From positions 100,032,512 through 100,096,511 of the forward strand of contig CM035432.1 of the NCBI GenBank assembly GCA_020310875.1: a stretch of 64,000 bases of DNA, given 5' to 3'. Position 1 is the first letter of the stretch. Every line of letters starts with the position of its first letter. The notes below the pieces were generated by a model, which saw nothing but the letters and a program-made list of their open reading frames with translations, was not told the DNA's origin and made no database searches. This document shows positions 10,609 through 23,330 of the stretch, one piece after another. The translations under genes were made by a program, and so were the position numbers. The stretch comes from Ceratopteris richardii. Taxonomy: Eukaryota; Streptophyta; Polypodiopsida; Polypodiales; Pteridaceae.

Positions 10609-11024
10609 TGTAGAGAGTACGCATGCGGAAGCAAAATGAAAAGTAAAGTACTCTCACAAAACAAAGAATGTGTGAGACACAAAATGAGTAGACCATGAAA
10701 TGGGTAAACTCATGTGGATTAGAAATGAGCTTGCCAAGAGCATGGAGTAAGCTCCTCAAGCTTCTAACCAAGTACAAATGAGGGGAGAGACCCTCCTTAT
10801 ATAGATTTGGGAGGGGCTCTCAAAAGTACATCATATGTGGGATAAGTCTCCTGAAAGGAGAATGAATACAACTGGTAGAAGCACATGGCAAGGTACCCAA
10901 ATACAAAGGAAATAGAATATGAAATGGAAATAGACTAGAAATGGAGTGCCTCCTGGATACAAAATGGAGATGCACTCATGCGGATACAAATGTAGATAAA
11001 GTAGGAGCGATCATGTCTTCAACA
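10609..11024 (-). repeat. 5' LTR (416 bp) of a Copia-type element
   Basis: On the minus strand it begins TGTTGAAGAC and ends CTCTCTACA, directly followed by the PBS. A TATA-like ctatataagg (minus strand, about 10795-10805) would be the LTR promoter. No matching 3' LTR was found in the window. Confidence 0.75.
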
Positions 11025-13640
11025 ATATTTAGTCTCATGAAAAAGTGATCACATAGTATATGGAATGTACAGATCGATAGTCTTTCTCACAATGCAATGG
11101 ACATCAGTAGCACAAAAAAGTTATGCTCTATGCACCTTTTTTTTCTCGTAAATGTGATTGTTTGTTCTCCCCTAAGCTTTAATTTTGAAATTGCAGTTGT
11201 ACAAGGAAGGGCATAGTACCAGTGGGACCCCCTTTTATCCCACAAGAACAGGGGTTTACATAACTAGGTTAAATGGCGGTCACAACTACCGTGGGGCTGG
11301 ACAAACGGTGGCACCTCAGCCACATGCTACATCTTTCCAAGATATACATGTCTCTTACAAGTTGTCGATAGGAGTTGAACCCTTGCCCCCACCTCAAGAG
11401 GCGAGAGGCCCAACCACCCGCCTCAGCGGCCTCAGAGATTTCATATATATGTTTAATCTACTCTTTGTGAATGCATTCAATGCATTGATAAGAAATTTTT
11501 TTTTAGCTCGTTGGGTGACCCGAATAAACTCGTGCCTTAAGACATCATTCCGTTCGGGTCACCCAACAATAGACCTTACACATTGGATTAAGAACTTCCG
11601 TGTTGAAGGACGTGGCAAAAAGTGCAGAGTCCACCGGATTTCAGGTGGCCATACTATACATGTCCACCTCATAAGAGTGGTTGCTCTTGGGTTTGTTCTA
11701 ATTTGAAAACCCATAGTAAATATCCCATTCTAGATTATAACCCCCTTGTGCGTTTTATAAAATGTAAAACTGTATAGGCTTTCCAATCCATATTAAATTC
11801 TTAGAAAAATATGGATTTATTCTCCTGCATATTCATAAAATGCAGGCATGCAATACTTCAGAATTTTCGATGCAGAACTTCCATATGTGAGTAAAGGCTT
11901 TATTTTCATGTATACAATCAGAAGATCAGTTCAACCCATTTGATCGAGTTTTACTATAACATCTAGCAGATAATTAGCCAAAAAAAACTAGTCTCATGTA
12001 TGTATATAGATATATATATGTATGTGGTCAGAACTCTATTATGAGAACTCAAAACCATAGAGAGATTCTAAATTGAATTGCAACACCTTGAAGCTTCTTA
12101 ATCTAACAACTCAAAGAAGAAAACTTGCTTAACAAATTTTGTTCTTGAAAGTGAATGATTACACAAAAAGAAAGTACACTAATAGTTTCCTAAATACCAA
12201 GAAACCTCTTATAAGATTGAAATGATTAAGAACTAATGAATCATATGATTCTCTCTCCTTACCAGGTCAATGTTGAGGACGAGACGTGCTATACAGATAT
12301 GCATATATGTAAAAGATTGAATTAAATCAAGAAACGATGAATCATATAAGTTCCTCTTTATACCTCCATGTGGGAGACGAAATGTGCTATAGAGATAAGA
12401 AAGTAGGTAATCGTCTGGACTATGAATTTAGAAGTGTTGTTCCGAAGTATGATATAAAGAATTAATCTAGATACTATGAAGATAGGTCATCTATGACAAT
12501 TCTCAAAGAACTCTAGAGAAGATCCACCAAATGTGACAACCATGTACTCCAAATTATGTGCATTAGACATGCGATTTCATTTTTGTAGAGCTTGCTTGGC
12601 AAAGAGATATGAGAGGAGAGGAATATCACTCGATGAACACGATTCAGAAAATTACAATGAAAATCTGATGTGGACTCTCTGAGTGGCTAGGGGTGAAGGG
12701 AGGGGGTCAGAACAACAATAAAAAAATCACTTTGTGATGTGGCTTGAAGAAGTATATGGGACTCTGCCAAGTTTCAAGAGATAAGCAAAGGAACTATGCA
12801 CTTGGAAAATACTGATTGGTTGATCACTCTAAACTTTTGGGGGTGCAATTGTGGGTAGCAACCTTTAAGGTGTTGTCTCTAGCGAGGATGGAACTAGCAT
12901 GAAGGTAATTTTTTTCTTTTTGCAAAAGTGAAATGTAAGCCGTGTACAAACAAAGTATAATTGCAGGATAGCATAGAATATGATGTTAGAATAATGCTAT
13001 AAAATGGCTTATACCTTGATCATAACCCGAATAGTTTGCAACATTACAACCCTCTTTTAACCACCCAATAAAAGACTATAAAGTAGGATTAGATTTTGGG
13101 TGAATAATTGATGATCATAAGTAATGTGAAAGAAATTGGACATATATCTATAATAAATCTAAAATTTAGATTCAGTATTGAAATTCAAATCAAACTCCAA
13201 ATCAAACTCCTATAGATACGTTTGTAAGTTAAATGAAAGAGGGGAGTACTTAGAAATTCTAAAAGAGTTTCTTAGAGAATTATCTTCTGTTTATAAATCT
13301 TTTGTGTACCTTGAAAGTAAAATAGAGGTGGAGAAGAAAGAAAAAGGCAGATAATGGATTGAGATTCTATGTGAGTGAGAGAAGAAAACAAAACGTACTT
13401 CCAAAACTTTGAAAAAAAAGAAAAAAAAAAAGTTGATTTTCTTCTCATTGAAGATAGTCGCGGAAGTAGACATTGGGGTGAACTACTTGGTGAAGAACAT
13501 GAGTAAAAAGGAAGAAGTGTGCGTTGTGCACCTCCTTCTAGAGTGCCTCTATCAGGGATTAAAAAATAGTGCAAAAATAGAAAGGAAGGAAAGCATAACA
13601 CACACTTAAATTATCAAACCATTGAACTATCTCATGAGGC
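11025..13640. other. AT-rich intergenic DNA, one dispersed repeat
   Basis: About 11195-11440 resembles segments near 30840-31330 and 36400-36610 in its phrasing (an ...gaaccctt(t)gccc...tcaagaggc motif) and is probably an old dispersed repeat. The 173-codon frame over it shows no domain. A purine run lies at 13405-13432. I see no gene in the rest. Confidence 0.5.
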
Positions 13641-13859
13641 CTAGATGTGGGAAAAAACTATGCATGGAGCTTCAAATTTAAGAATGGCATGAATCTACAT
13701 GCAACTTTGAAGGAATTCACTCACGGAGAAAGCACACTCAACTTTAATCAACACATATAGACATATAAGCCACACATGAAGGAGGTCACAAGCTAAGATG
13801 AAGAAGGAAGAAGAAGTGAATCTATGAGACTCAAAAGACACAAGCATGTACACTCTAGA

Positions 13860-14103
13860 AGAGCAAGATAATATTATGGATCAAGAATGGACCTCCTTTA
13901 CAATGAGTAGTGAACTTCTTATATACACTTTAGCCAGGTTCCCCTCTACCTGGGATTATTGTGCTCAATGGAGATTGATTCTAAGAAGAGAAGTATGGAA
14001 CTCTCATACACTATAGATGCGTGCCTATGATTTGAACAAGAAAAAGGTGAATCAAATATAAAAATAATTATGAAAAAGAGTAGGATCATGTTGTACTTCC
14101 AAC
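13860..14103 (-). repeat. Probable 3' LTR fragment next to a polypurine tract
   Basis: The minus strand reads a purine tract (gtaaaggagggagggga) followed by TGTTGGAAGTACAACATG, the arrangement of a polypurine tract and 3' LTR start. A TATA-like gtatataagaag lies about 180 bp into it. The far LTR boundary could not be placed. Confidence 0.45.
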
Positions 14104-15120
14104 ATCCCCTCCCTCCTTTACTTTTTCATCCTTGAAAAATGTGTTGGTGCATATGGAAAGCCTAAATGCTTGAACATAGTTTTTGAACTTATTTTAGCTA
14201 TGTGAAAGTAATGTGTACACATATGCATTCTCAATCCACTTCCAAGTTTAAAAGTCGCCTCATTTTTTATTCATTGTAAAAGATCTTTTGATGATAGGAA
14301 ACTCGTGAGTTGAAGTTCGTATAAAGAGAGCCAAAATTCATGAGTCATATTTGAATTAGAAATTCAAATTTACACCTAAAAGTAAAAGGAATATTTAGGT
14401 GGAATCAATCAACAATCATCTTCTAAAATCAAGCGAAAAAGTGTACATATACTTCACTTATTTAGTCACGGAAAACAAGAGAGCTTCCAAGCACTCATTG
14501 AGTGTTTAATAAATTCATCTCATCTTTTGTGGAGTCCTCCAACACCTCCATGTATTGTACTTACATTTCAATACATATACTTGAAGTTTTTATGATCATT
14601 TCTATCTATTGTTCATTGTTGTTGTGCACAACTCAAGTCTATCAAATTCTCAAATCCATTGAAGTGAAGATATGGTCTCATTAAATCATATTAATTGGAT
14701 AATGAAGGTAGTATTCTTTTTAATATCTCTATGAAATATTTTAGCCATTGGTGCTTTGTGTGTAGAGATAGGATTATATCTCTATGATTATGTATATGCG
14801 TCATCTGCTACTTGAAAATTCAAGATCACATCTGTGACTTCATAAGTATATATCTCACTCCATAGTCACTCTAAATTCATGAGGTAACCTTTTTAAGCTC
14901 ATTTAGTTTCTCATTTGAAAGTGTGAAAAAAGAGTTTGTTTCAACTCTTAGTAGGATGTGAGCACCAAGTATTTTCTTGAGAGCTTTCTTCCATAAATAG
15001 AAGGTCTGTAATAAAGCAAAATCCAAAAGAGTCTATTTAAGTATCCAAGCAAGAAATAGGTTTTTCTAAATTAGGTATTTTTAAGGACCCACTCATCTCT
15101 TTAATTTGCCATCACCTCCG
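14104..15120. other. No gene seen; possibly LTR or internal DNA
   Basis: AT-rich, with short frames only. The right end runs into a primer-binding-like site, so the last few hundred bases may be a plus-strand LTR, but I could not find its start. Confidence 0.35.
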
Positions 15121-15124
15121 TAGA

Positions 15125-15257
15125 GTGGTATCAAAGCATCATCATAGTATATACATTATGGGTGATAGTTTTCCTTCATCAAGTCCCAAATTGGATCAAA
15201 GCAACTACTTAACATGCTCTCTAAGGATGGAGGCATATTTGTAAGGAAGAAATCTTT
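15125..15257 (+). mobile_element. Start of a plus-strand Copia: PBS and gag beginning
   Basis: tggtatcaaagc at about 15125 resembles a Copia PBS. About 35 bases on, an ATG opens a short frame (MGDSFPSSSPKLDQSNYLTC) with the F..L...NY pattern of Copia gag starts. It is cut off by a stop and then by the fold-back repeat. Confidence 0.5.
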
Positions 15258-15965
15258 ATCAATATTATGAATTATGAAATGTCTTGAACAAGGAATTGTT
15301 GGAGTGTTAATTTATTAATGTATTATTGTGTTTTGGTGTTTTTGATATAGGAGCTGAAGTTTTGTGAGGGCATGAAAGGCATGAAAGGATGGACATCAAT
15401 AATCCGATTTATAATTTATATAGTTTGTAAATAGAACTCGCACTATTATCAAGATCTTAATTCATGTGCACACAGAGGTTATGAATGTTAAAAACATAGA
15501 GAGAAAATAGATAGGCAAGGAGACGAGACAGAACATAGTATTGGGTGCAATATCTCCCCATGCACTTTGTTTTGATAGTCTACAGATGCATTTATTTATA
15601 GGTTTTTTTAATGTCAAAAATAGTGGTTACATGAGAGTGACTTCAAAAAGCATGCGTGAAAGTAAAAGTTGGTCTCTTTTGTATCCTTTCCTTTTTATAA
15701 TAACAAAAATCACGTTCTACAGTGACCCTAATTCTAACCATTACTTTACTAACTATTTCAAAAAATAGAACCCTCTACCTGGGTTTATTTATACACTATA
15801 TAAATTATAAATTGGATTATTGATGTTCGTCCTTTCATGCCTTTTACGCCCTCACAAACCTTCAGCTGCTATATCAAAAACACCAAAACACATTAATACA
15901 TTAATAAATTAGCACTCCAACAATTTCTTGTTCAACACATTCCATAAATCATAACATGCCTCTCA
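15258..15965. repeat. Fold-back repeat with ~170-bp inverted arms
   Basis: About 15258-15433 is the reverse complement of about 15785-15965, including gttggagtgttaatttatta and its mirror. A 350-bp unpaired centre has no recognised gene. Inside the arms a TGTTGG...CCAACA pair could be element ends, but the pairing extends past it. The arms carry several mismatches, so it is not recent. Confidence 0.7.
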
Positions 15966-16129
15966 GTTGAAAAAGCAGACCCTTAGTTGATAAAATAAAA
16001 ATAAACATGGATGCCCAATCACATGTTCCATCACTGACAAAACAAAACATGTTCCATGTAAAAACACATGCATAGAAATGTTCATGGAGGAGTGTTCTTC
16101 AGTAGAGTGATTTTTTGGCTTAACTGAAT

Positions 16130-17940
16130 ATCGATGATACTGAGTACATGTGCATGTAGTAGTGACATCATCATCAATTATTTTCTTAGGAACTAAGATT
16201 TCATATTGTTCTTCAATTAAACGACGTCATCAAGAAGTGGAGTGAGTGGTAAAGTTCCTTCAAATGGTTTAAGTAAACTAATATGAAAAGGGTTATGTAT
16301 ATTCCAATGGGGTGGTATATCTAATCTGAATGAATTATCATTATTTTTTTGTATAATGCAAAACAATCCATAATTGCATGGTGCAAGCTTAATTTTAGGA
16401 TGTTGCAAAGTATTTTTCAAATGTCTTTTAATAATATGTAACCATACAAGATCATTTTCCTTGAATTCCTTGGCTAATCATGTTTTTTGTATAATGCAAA
16501 ACAATCCATAATAGCATGGTGCAAGCTTAACTTTAGGATGTTGCAAAGTATTTTTCAAATGTCTTTTAATAATATGTAACTATACAAGATCATTTTCCTT
16601 TAATTCCTTGGCTAATCATGTTGTATTGACATTACATGTATAACATTCTTCACTTTTCCTAATGTGGGTGAATGAAATAGGAGTGCGAAGCTTTTTACCA
16701 TAAACAATTTCAAAAGGTGCATGACTAGTAGTGGTGTGTAGAGTTATCGTAAGCAAATGGAAGCAATAGCAACTTTTCATCGAGTTAGACGTGGGACTAT
16801 CTAATGAATAACAATGCAATAGATCAAGAATAATATTTTTTGTCACCTCACTTTTTCCATTACTTTTGGGATGAAATGCAGAGCTAAAATCTATTTTAGA
16901 ACCAAAATGTTGAAATAAGGCAACCCAAAAATGATTGCAAAAATGAATATCACGATCAGATAATATTACTTTGGGAAATCCATGATGTGGGAAAATGCAT
17001 ATGATGAATAATTTTGTAGCGTGAGGTGCAGAAAAAGTTTTTCTACAAGGAATGAATTATGCATATTTACTAAACCTATCAACTATTGTCTAGATCATAT
17101 CATTATGTGATGAAGTGATAGGAAGACCTGTGATAAAATCCATAGAGGTTTGTTCCCATGGTTCCTTCAGAATGGGAAGTTGCATTGATAATCCAAATGG
17201 TTTACCATGATGACGTTTACACGCTGACATACAATGTATTGAGAAACATAATGTGCAATATCTTTTTCCATGTGGGGCCAAAAGAAGAAATCTTTAGAAG
17301 CATAAATGGTGCTTTATATGCCTCTATGACCCATGTAAGATGGTTCATGCATTTGTTTGATGACACAATCTTAAAAAGCCTGGGTTATGCACAATCTATG
17401 TTGAAAACAAAGTAAACCATGATGAAACATATATGCCATGCACGTGAGAAATATAAATTAGATGCATAAGTGGACCATTTCTTGAAAGGAATGAATTTGG
17501 ATGGCAGAAATATTACACAAAACAATAGAATGTGAAGAAACATGGCTAAGAGCATCGTCTATGATATTAGCTTTACCACGTTGATATTGCATCATGGGCT
17601 GGAGATTTTGAATGAATGAAGACCATTTAAGATGTCTATTACATATTAAGGGCTGATTTAATAAATGCTTAATAGCCTCTTGATCGATTTTGATTAATAC
17701 TTCAGATCCTATAAGATAGTGTTTCTAAATTCACAAAGCATGCACAACTACTAACAATTATTTATCATATGTACTATAATTCTTTTCTGAGGGCGTAAGC
17801 TTTCTACTCTCAAATGCAATTGGATGATCATTTTGCATTAAAACAACAACTATTCGTGAATCACTAGCATCAGATTTAGACATGTAAGATACCATTGGAA
17901 ATCTCTCAGAACAAGCGTTCAAATGGAAGCACTAGATTGA
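16130..17940 (-). mobile_element. Ty3/Gypsy remnant: integrase and RNase H side
   Basis: Minus-strand fragments, in order: RNase H (17640-17900), integrase zinc/core start (17090-17281, with PWEQTSMDFITGLP), core end (16616-16846, with TTSHAPFEIVYGKK) and the C-terminal tail (16217-16420, with PPHWNIHNPFHISLLKPF). All are separated by stops and frameshifts, so it is dead. Its RNase H segment is an inverted partner of 18930-19165. Confidence 0.85.
16346..16620. repeat. ~137-bp direct tandem duplication in Gypsy integrase
   Basis: 16346-16482 is repeated at 16483-16620 with a few changes (starting ttttttgtataatgc). It duplicates part of the integrase C-terminal region. Confidence 0.85.
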
Positions 17941-18140
17941 GGATCCAAGATACCTAGCATGGATGAGAACTAGGTTCAAGATACTAAGGTTGAGAACAAG
18001 GGGCTCAAGAGACCAAGGTTGAGAGCAAGGGTTCAAGAGACCAAGGTTGAGAACAAGAAGGTTCAAGAGACTATGCAAGGGTGAGGACATCACTTTAAGG
18101 GGAGATCAAGGATTGATCATTGCAGACAATGATCTCTAGA
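17941..18140 (+). repeat. Short minisatellite, ~28-bp units
   Basis: Imperfect repeats of a caaggttgagaacaag/ggttcaagaga phrase. It ends near gaggacatcactttaagggg, which resembles the purine-rich end of Gypsy polyproteins. Confidence 0.6.
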
Positions 18141-18186
18141 AGGGGAAGAGAGTGTTAGACTCAAGATATGATAGGTAAGAGAATAT

Positions 18187-19178
18187 AATGTATCGAATGT
18201 GCATTGATTATAGAGCCCTTAACAAGATCACAATAAAGAATAGATACCCTATTCCTCGAATAGATACCCTATTCCTCGAATAGATGATCTCCTAGATAAA
18301 TTATGAGGAGCTCATGTCTTTAGTAAGATTGATCTTAAATCAGGTTAACATCAGATACGTACGACACAAAGCAGTATATTTAAAATTGAATTTAGAACTC
18401 AAACTGGCCATTATGAATTTATGGGCATGCCATTTGGACTTACTAATGCTCCTGCTATATTTGTACTAATGATGAACAACATTTTTCTTGATTACCAAGA
18501 TTTTGTTCTTGTATTCTTCAATGATATACCTGTCTACAGTAAGAATGATAGTGAGCATGAGAAGAATCTTACAATAGTTTTTCATTTGTTATGAGAGAGC
18601 ACATGTTAATCTAAACCTGAAAAGAGTTACTTCTTTCAACATCAACTAGAATATCTAGGACATATTATTTCAAGTGAAGGTGTGCATGTGGATCCAAAAA
18701 AGATTAAAGTTATAGTAGAATGGCCTACACCACATTCAATCAATGATGTTCATTCTTTTCTTGGGTTGCCTAGTTTCTATAGGAAGTTTGTTTGAAATTT
18801 TTCTTATTTAACATTTCCTCTTATCTGATTATTGAAAAAGATAATAAAATTTGCATGGGACTTAGCCAACAAAAATCCTTTGAAAAACTCAAATATGCAC
18901 TTTTTTATAGTTACTTGATTTTTTGCAACCATTTCATGGCGTTATTGATGCTTCTGGTTGAGGAATAGGTGTTGTTTTAATGCAAAATGATCATCCAATT
19001 GCATTTGAGAGTATAAAGCTTAAGCCCTCATAAAAGAATTATAGTACATATGATAAAAAAAACTTTAGCAATTGTGGATGCTTTGCAAATTTGGAAACAA
19101 TACCTTATGGGATTTGAGGTATTAATCAAATATGACAAACTATTAAGCATTTATTAAATCAGCCCTTAATCTCTGATA
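18187..19178 (+). pseudogene. Ty3/Gypsy reverse transcriptase-RNase H fragment
   Basis: The plus strand reads [20 protein letters not shown], then FSKIDLKSG, MPFGLTNAPAIF and a catalytic block degraded to FVLVFFNDIPVYS where DD is expected. The RNase H start (VIDASG) and IAFES/KNYSTYDK follow. Stops occur inside, for example after LLDKL. Its end at about 19178 is cut by a Copia LTR. Orientation is opposite to the Gypsy fragment at 16130-17940, so these are two insertions or an inversion. Confidence 0.85.
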
Positions 19179-19406
19179 TGTTCGAGTTCGAGGTCTATGG
19201 AAGCACGTGAACAACACAAGGAAGAAAAAGAACCTTGGAGCACAACACACAATACTAAATGTATTACCACTAGAATGTACAAAATAATTTACCCATTAGG
19301 GCAATGCAGGTATATACAAGCCAAGGGGAAAAAACTCCTAAGGAGGGAAAAAATACCCTGACTGTCCTAGTGTGTTCACACACATCACTACCTAAATATA
19401 TCCACA
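19179..19406 (-). repeat. 228-bp 3' LTR of the Copia element
   Basis: On the minus strand it runs from TGTGGATATATTTAGG to CTCGAACA, preceded by a purine tract. The same LTR family occurs at 37491-37665 and at 62575. Confidence 0.75.
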
Positions 19407-19547
19407 AATCCCCTTTGGGAGTGATGCGGTGAACAAGGAGTTGACACTCATGTATAACATAGTGCCAAGCTATGTCAAATCAATCCATAAAAGGAAGTAA
19501 GCCCAAAGATTTGCAGAAAGTTTCAAACATCTCCCTAGGCAGAGCCT

Positions 19548-20480
19548 TCATGAAAAGGTTTGCAATGTTCTCCTGTGTGGGCACATATGCCAAGCTGATC
19601 TATCCAGGAGAGAACCTCTCTCAGACATAATGATAATGCACCTCAATGTGCTTAGTGCGAGCATGGAGCACAGGGTTCTTTGCAACTGCCAATGCACTCT
19701 GATTATCACTGAAGATGGTGGTGGCAGAAGGCTGACCAACAACCAAATCAGCCATAAGGCATCTGAACCACACACACTCAACAGTTGCTGTGAAAGTTGC
19801 CCTATACTCAGCCTCATAACTGGAAGTGGTCACAATAGGCTTCTTCTTGCTCAACCAAGATATGCATGAGCTACTAAGCATGAAGCAAAAGCCACTGGTG
19901 GACACATAAGTGTCATAGCAGCCAACCCACTTAAGTCAAAAAAAGCATGTAAATCTGGCAATAGTGATCCCCCACTTGGGATAAGACAATCCAAGTTGCT
20001 GGGTACCACTCAAGTAGCAAAAGATGCACTTAACTACCTGCTAATGCTTGACACCTGGGCAATGCATAAACCTGCTCATCTGTGAGACAGCAAATTGAAT
20101 ATCTAGCCGAGTAATGCATAATTAAATCAATCATCCAACAACTTGTTGATAGAGAATAGCATCAAATGCATCTCCAACATCATGAAGACTCAATCACAGA
20201 CCTCTCTCCATAGGAGTGGCAATGGTTTGCAGTCTTCAAGGCCAAAAAGATGCAATAATGTGTCAATATATTTTGTTTGACATAGAGCTATTTTGCCATC
20301 AATTTGCATGAACTAGATGCCCAAATAAAGATGAAAATGTCTCAAAATCTCAAATGAGGCATGCAGATCAGCCTAAAATCAGCAATATGCTTCTCATGAG
20401 GACTAGTGAGCAGCATGTCACCAACATACACAACAATGATCAAAAGCATATCATTAGCACACTTAACATATAAGGTGCTT
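19548..20480 (-). pseudogene. Copia RNase H and end of reverse transcriptase, broken
   Basis: The 94-residue frame at 19621-19905 reads STSGFCFMLSSSCISWLSKK and SSYEAEYRA, then TKHIEVHYHYV: a Copia RNase H. Upstream (20380-20440) the RT catalytic block reads YVGDML, with a Gly replacing the first catalytic Asp. Stops separate the pieces. Confidence 0.8.
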
Positions 20481-20685
20481 TTAGTTGGACTATTCTCAAA
20501 ATCATGTGCAAATAGATAGGCATGTATCTTTTCATACCAAGCACATGGTGCTTGCTTTAAACCATATAGTTCCTTCTTTAACCTGCATACCTATTTTTCA
20601 TACCTTTTTTCCCAAAGCCACAGGGCTGAAAAACATACACTTCTTCATCCAAAACACCATTCGAAAATGCACTTTTAATGTCCAA

Positions 20686-21210
20686 CTAATGTACATTCCA
20701 ACCATGATGAGCTGCAAGTGCACAGATGCTATGAACGCTAGTCATTTGGCAAGTAGGAGCAAAGGTCTCATCAAAATCAATTCCTCTTTCTTGAGCATAA
20801 CCCTTTGCAACAAGCCTAGCCTTATACCTAGCAACTGTTCCATCAGGCTTATGCTTCAGCTTGTATACCCGCTTAGTGCCAATGGCCTTCTTGCTAGGAG
20901 GCAATTCACACAAAGACTAGGTATCATTCTTCATTATAGCATCATATTCACATTGCATAGCAGCCATCCAATTTTTTGAATTTTGTGCTTCATCAAACGA
21001 AAAAGGCTCATTCTCATCACAGAGACTAGAGGTAGCCATAGCATAGAAATCTGATGCAAAAGAGGCACTATGAGAGCTTGAATGAGTACGATATGATAGA
21101 CGAGCATCTAATTTGTTAGCACACAAAGTCTGCACTAGCCATTTCCGCATATTTTTTTGCCTCCTCAATATTAGTTCTCTCATCAACAAGTGCATCATGT
21201 AAATCTGCAT
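20686..21210 (-). pseudogene. Copia reverse transcriptase N-terminal half, broken
   Basis: Contains [33 protein letters not shown] and NWMAAMQCEYDAIMKND, the standard start of Copia RT. It is split over several frames. Confidence 0.8.
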
Positions 21211-21518
21211 AAAAAATATAATGATCTACATCATCACATGAAACCTGTAAAGGCTGAGAAGTTGCCTTATTAGGTCTATCACTAGACTGTCCACCTATAA
21301 AAAGAGGTAGAAAAGTGTCGTACATGTCTTTGGAGCTAGCTGATGTCTCCTTAATGCATGAAAGTAATGGCTGAATAGCATCTTCCATAAAAACAACATC
21401 ACGGCTAACCAAAATGTGTTTAGTCTATGGATGATATAGACGATAGCCTTTGCTTTCAAAACTACACCCAACAAAAACACATTTCAGTGCTTTATCATCC
21501 AATTTTCTATGTTGTTGT

Positions 21519-22440
21519 TCAGGTACTAATGCATATGCCAAACAACCAAAAACATTCAAATGGCAACAAATGGTTTGCGACCATGCCAAGCCTCATATGG
21601 AGTGATAGACTCCAGCGCTTTAGTGGGACACATATTAAGTACATATGTTGCACACATAACAGCCTCAAGCCAAAAAATATGTGGTAAAGCCTGACTCTTG
21701 ACCATATACCTCGCCATCTCCATGAGTGACCTATTCTTCCATTCAGCAACTACATTTTGTTGAGATGTATATGACACTGTACACTAATGATTATCCCACC
21801 TTCAGCCAAAAATGCATCAAAGTCATAAGACATATATTCCCCCCTCGATCAGAAAAGAGGGTGTCCATTTTACATGCTGACATATTTTTAGCAAACACCA
21901 AAAACTATTTGAAGCACATAAACACTTCGGAATTTGCTTTCAATGGATATACCAATGCATGCCTCGAAAAATCATCAATGAAAATCACGAAGTAAAGATA
22001 GTTTCCAAAAGAGGGTTTCTACATAGGACCACAAACATCACTATGAACAAGCTACAATTTCTAAGTAGCTCAAATTGAACCATCTTTTGGGAATGAGGAA
22101 TGCTGCATTTTGTCCAAAATATAGCCTTCACATACATGTTTACTTGGTGCCTCAAGTATGGGAAAAGAGGACACCACTTCAAATTTCTACAAGCGTAGCA
22201 AACTAGCAAAATTTAGATGACCAAAGCATGCATGCCAAAGCTTTGCATCTTTCATATCTTGAGAATCATGTATTGCACATGCAAAATCATTCATAGACTT
22301 TTCATAGTCTATGAGCTTATACAATGCATGGCATAAAGTGCCAGAAGCAATAATCATGTTGTCGTCTACGGGTGTGAAAGGAGATCATCCAAATAGATTC
22401 ACACTAACCTCATTGTGTGACTACACACTGGATGTTTCTT
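21519..22440 (-). pseudogene. Copia integrase region, broken
   Basis: The frames at 21556-21777 (TSQQNVVAEWKNRSLMEMAR and LNMCPTKALESITPYEAWHG) mark the C-terminal half of a Copia integrase. Weaker similarity continues to about 22440, where recognisable Copia sequence ends. Confidence 0.75.
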
Positions 22441-22528
22441 TGTGTGCTTCAGGATCTAGGTTGTTTTTTCGGTGTGTGGGAGTAAATATCTAAGAGTTTC
22501 ATAATGTATTTAAGTTTAATTTAAAAAA

Positions 22529-23330
22529 CTAAGGTTCATATGGAAGTGCATCTCTAGCATTTTGATATGCTTTCAAGATAAGTTCTTCTTCAGTAATATG
22601 TTTAGAAACTTCCTCTGTAATACAATTTTTAATAATATCCACCTCCTCGTTTTCAGATTGAGGTTTTTCTTTTAGGGGAAGGTGGAAACAAGATCTCTCT
22701 TTCGTCAAAATTTGGAAAAGCAATTGAACATAAGGTTCTAAATCTAGATAATCTATAAGCATAAGATGAAGAGTATAAGGTTTCAGTTACAATATGATCT
22801 TTAACTTTTTCTTTTTCTTCTAAAACTACACTATCCTTGCTCTCGTTGATTTGCGTAGTACTATTCTCTAATGGAGCAGGTAAAAGCGTATCTACAATAA
22901 AAGAGCTATCTATTTCTTTTTTAGTTGAAGTCTTACTTGTAGATGCAATATTCGTAAACATGAAAAGTAAGTCTCTATGGTCCGTATGGAAGTGTGTTTC
23001 TATACCTAGATATAACATCTAAATATGAAGGTAAAATTAATTCTTCATTAGTTATTCTATCTTTAATGAGATCAAATATGGCATTTTCTTTTTGTTGTGG
23101 AAGAGTATTTCTTTGTAAGGTTGGAGGAAATAATTCTTCCCTATTTTGTGGTTTAGGTAAGACAATTGAGAGTAAAGACAAAACTCTAGATAAATTACAA
23201 TCATATTCTAAAGAATGTAAGGTAAAAGAATACCTAAAATAAAAGAACTATCTATTTATTTATTTTTAGTAGCATACTTACTTGTAGATGCTATATTTTC
23301 ACACATAAGAAAGTGCAATGTAAGAAATTA
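22529..23330 (-). repeat. Diverged ~340-450-bp tandem repeat with short frames
   Basis: Two or more units share minus-strand peptides of the form ITxEELIL..Y......R.(T/D)ALPY and an upstream FPPS/LPK block (22529-22762, 22653-23018, 22975-23181). A second shared block lies at 22900-22965 and 23243-23310. I recognise no protein family. It may be a decayed repeat-containing coding sequence. Confidence 0.45.

Larger units (their letters stand above)
19179..22440 (-). mobile_element. Ty1/Copia retrotransposon, decayed, 5' part missing
   Basis: Minus-strand order: integrase, reverse transcriptase, RNase H, polypurine tract (about 19407-19420) and a 3' LTR (19179-19406). The 5' LTR, gag and protease are not present up to 22440. 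Relatives lie at 37491-37990 + 60993-62574 and at 62575-63475. Many stops and indels; not functional. Confidence 0.85.

Noticed and set aside
11185..11706. 173-codon frame as a gene
   Set aside because: It overlaps a dispersed repeat and has no recognisable domain.
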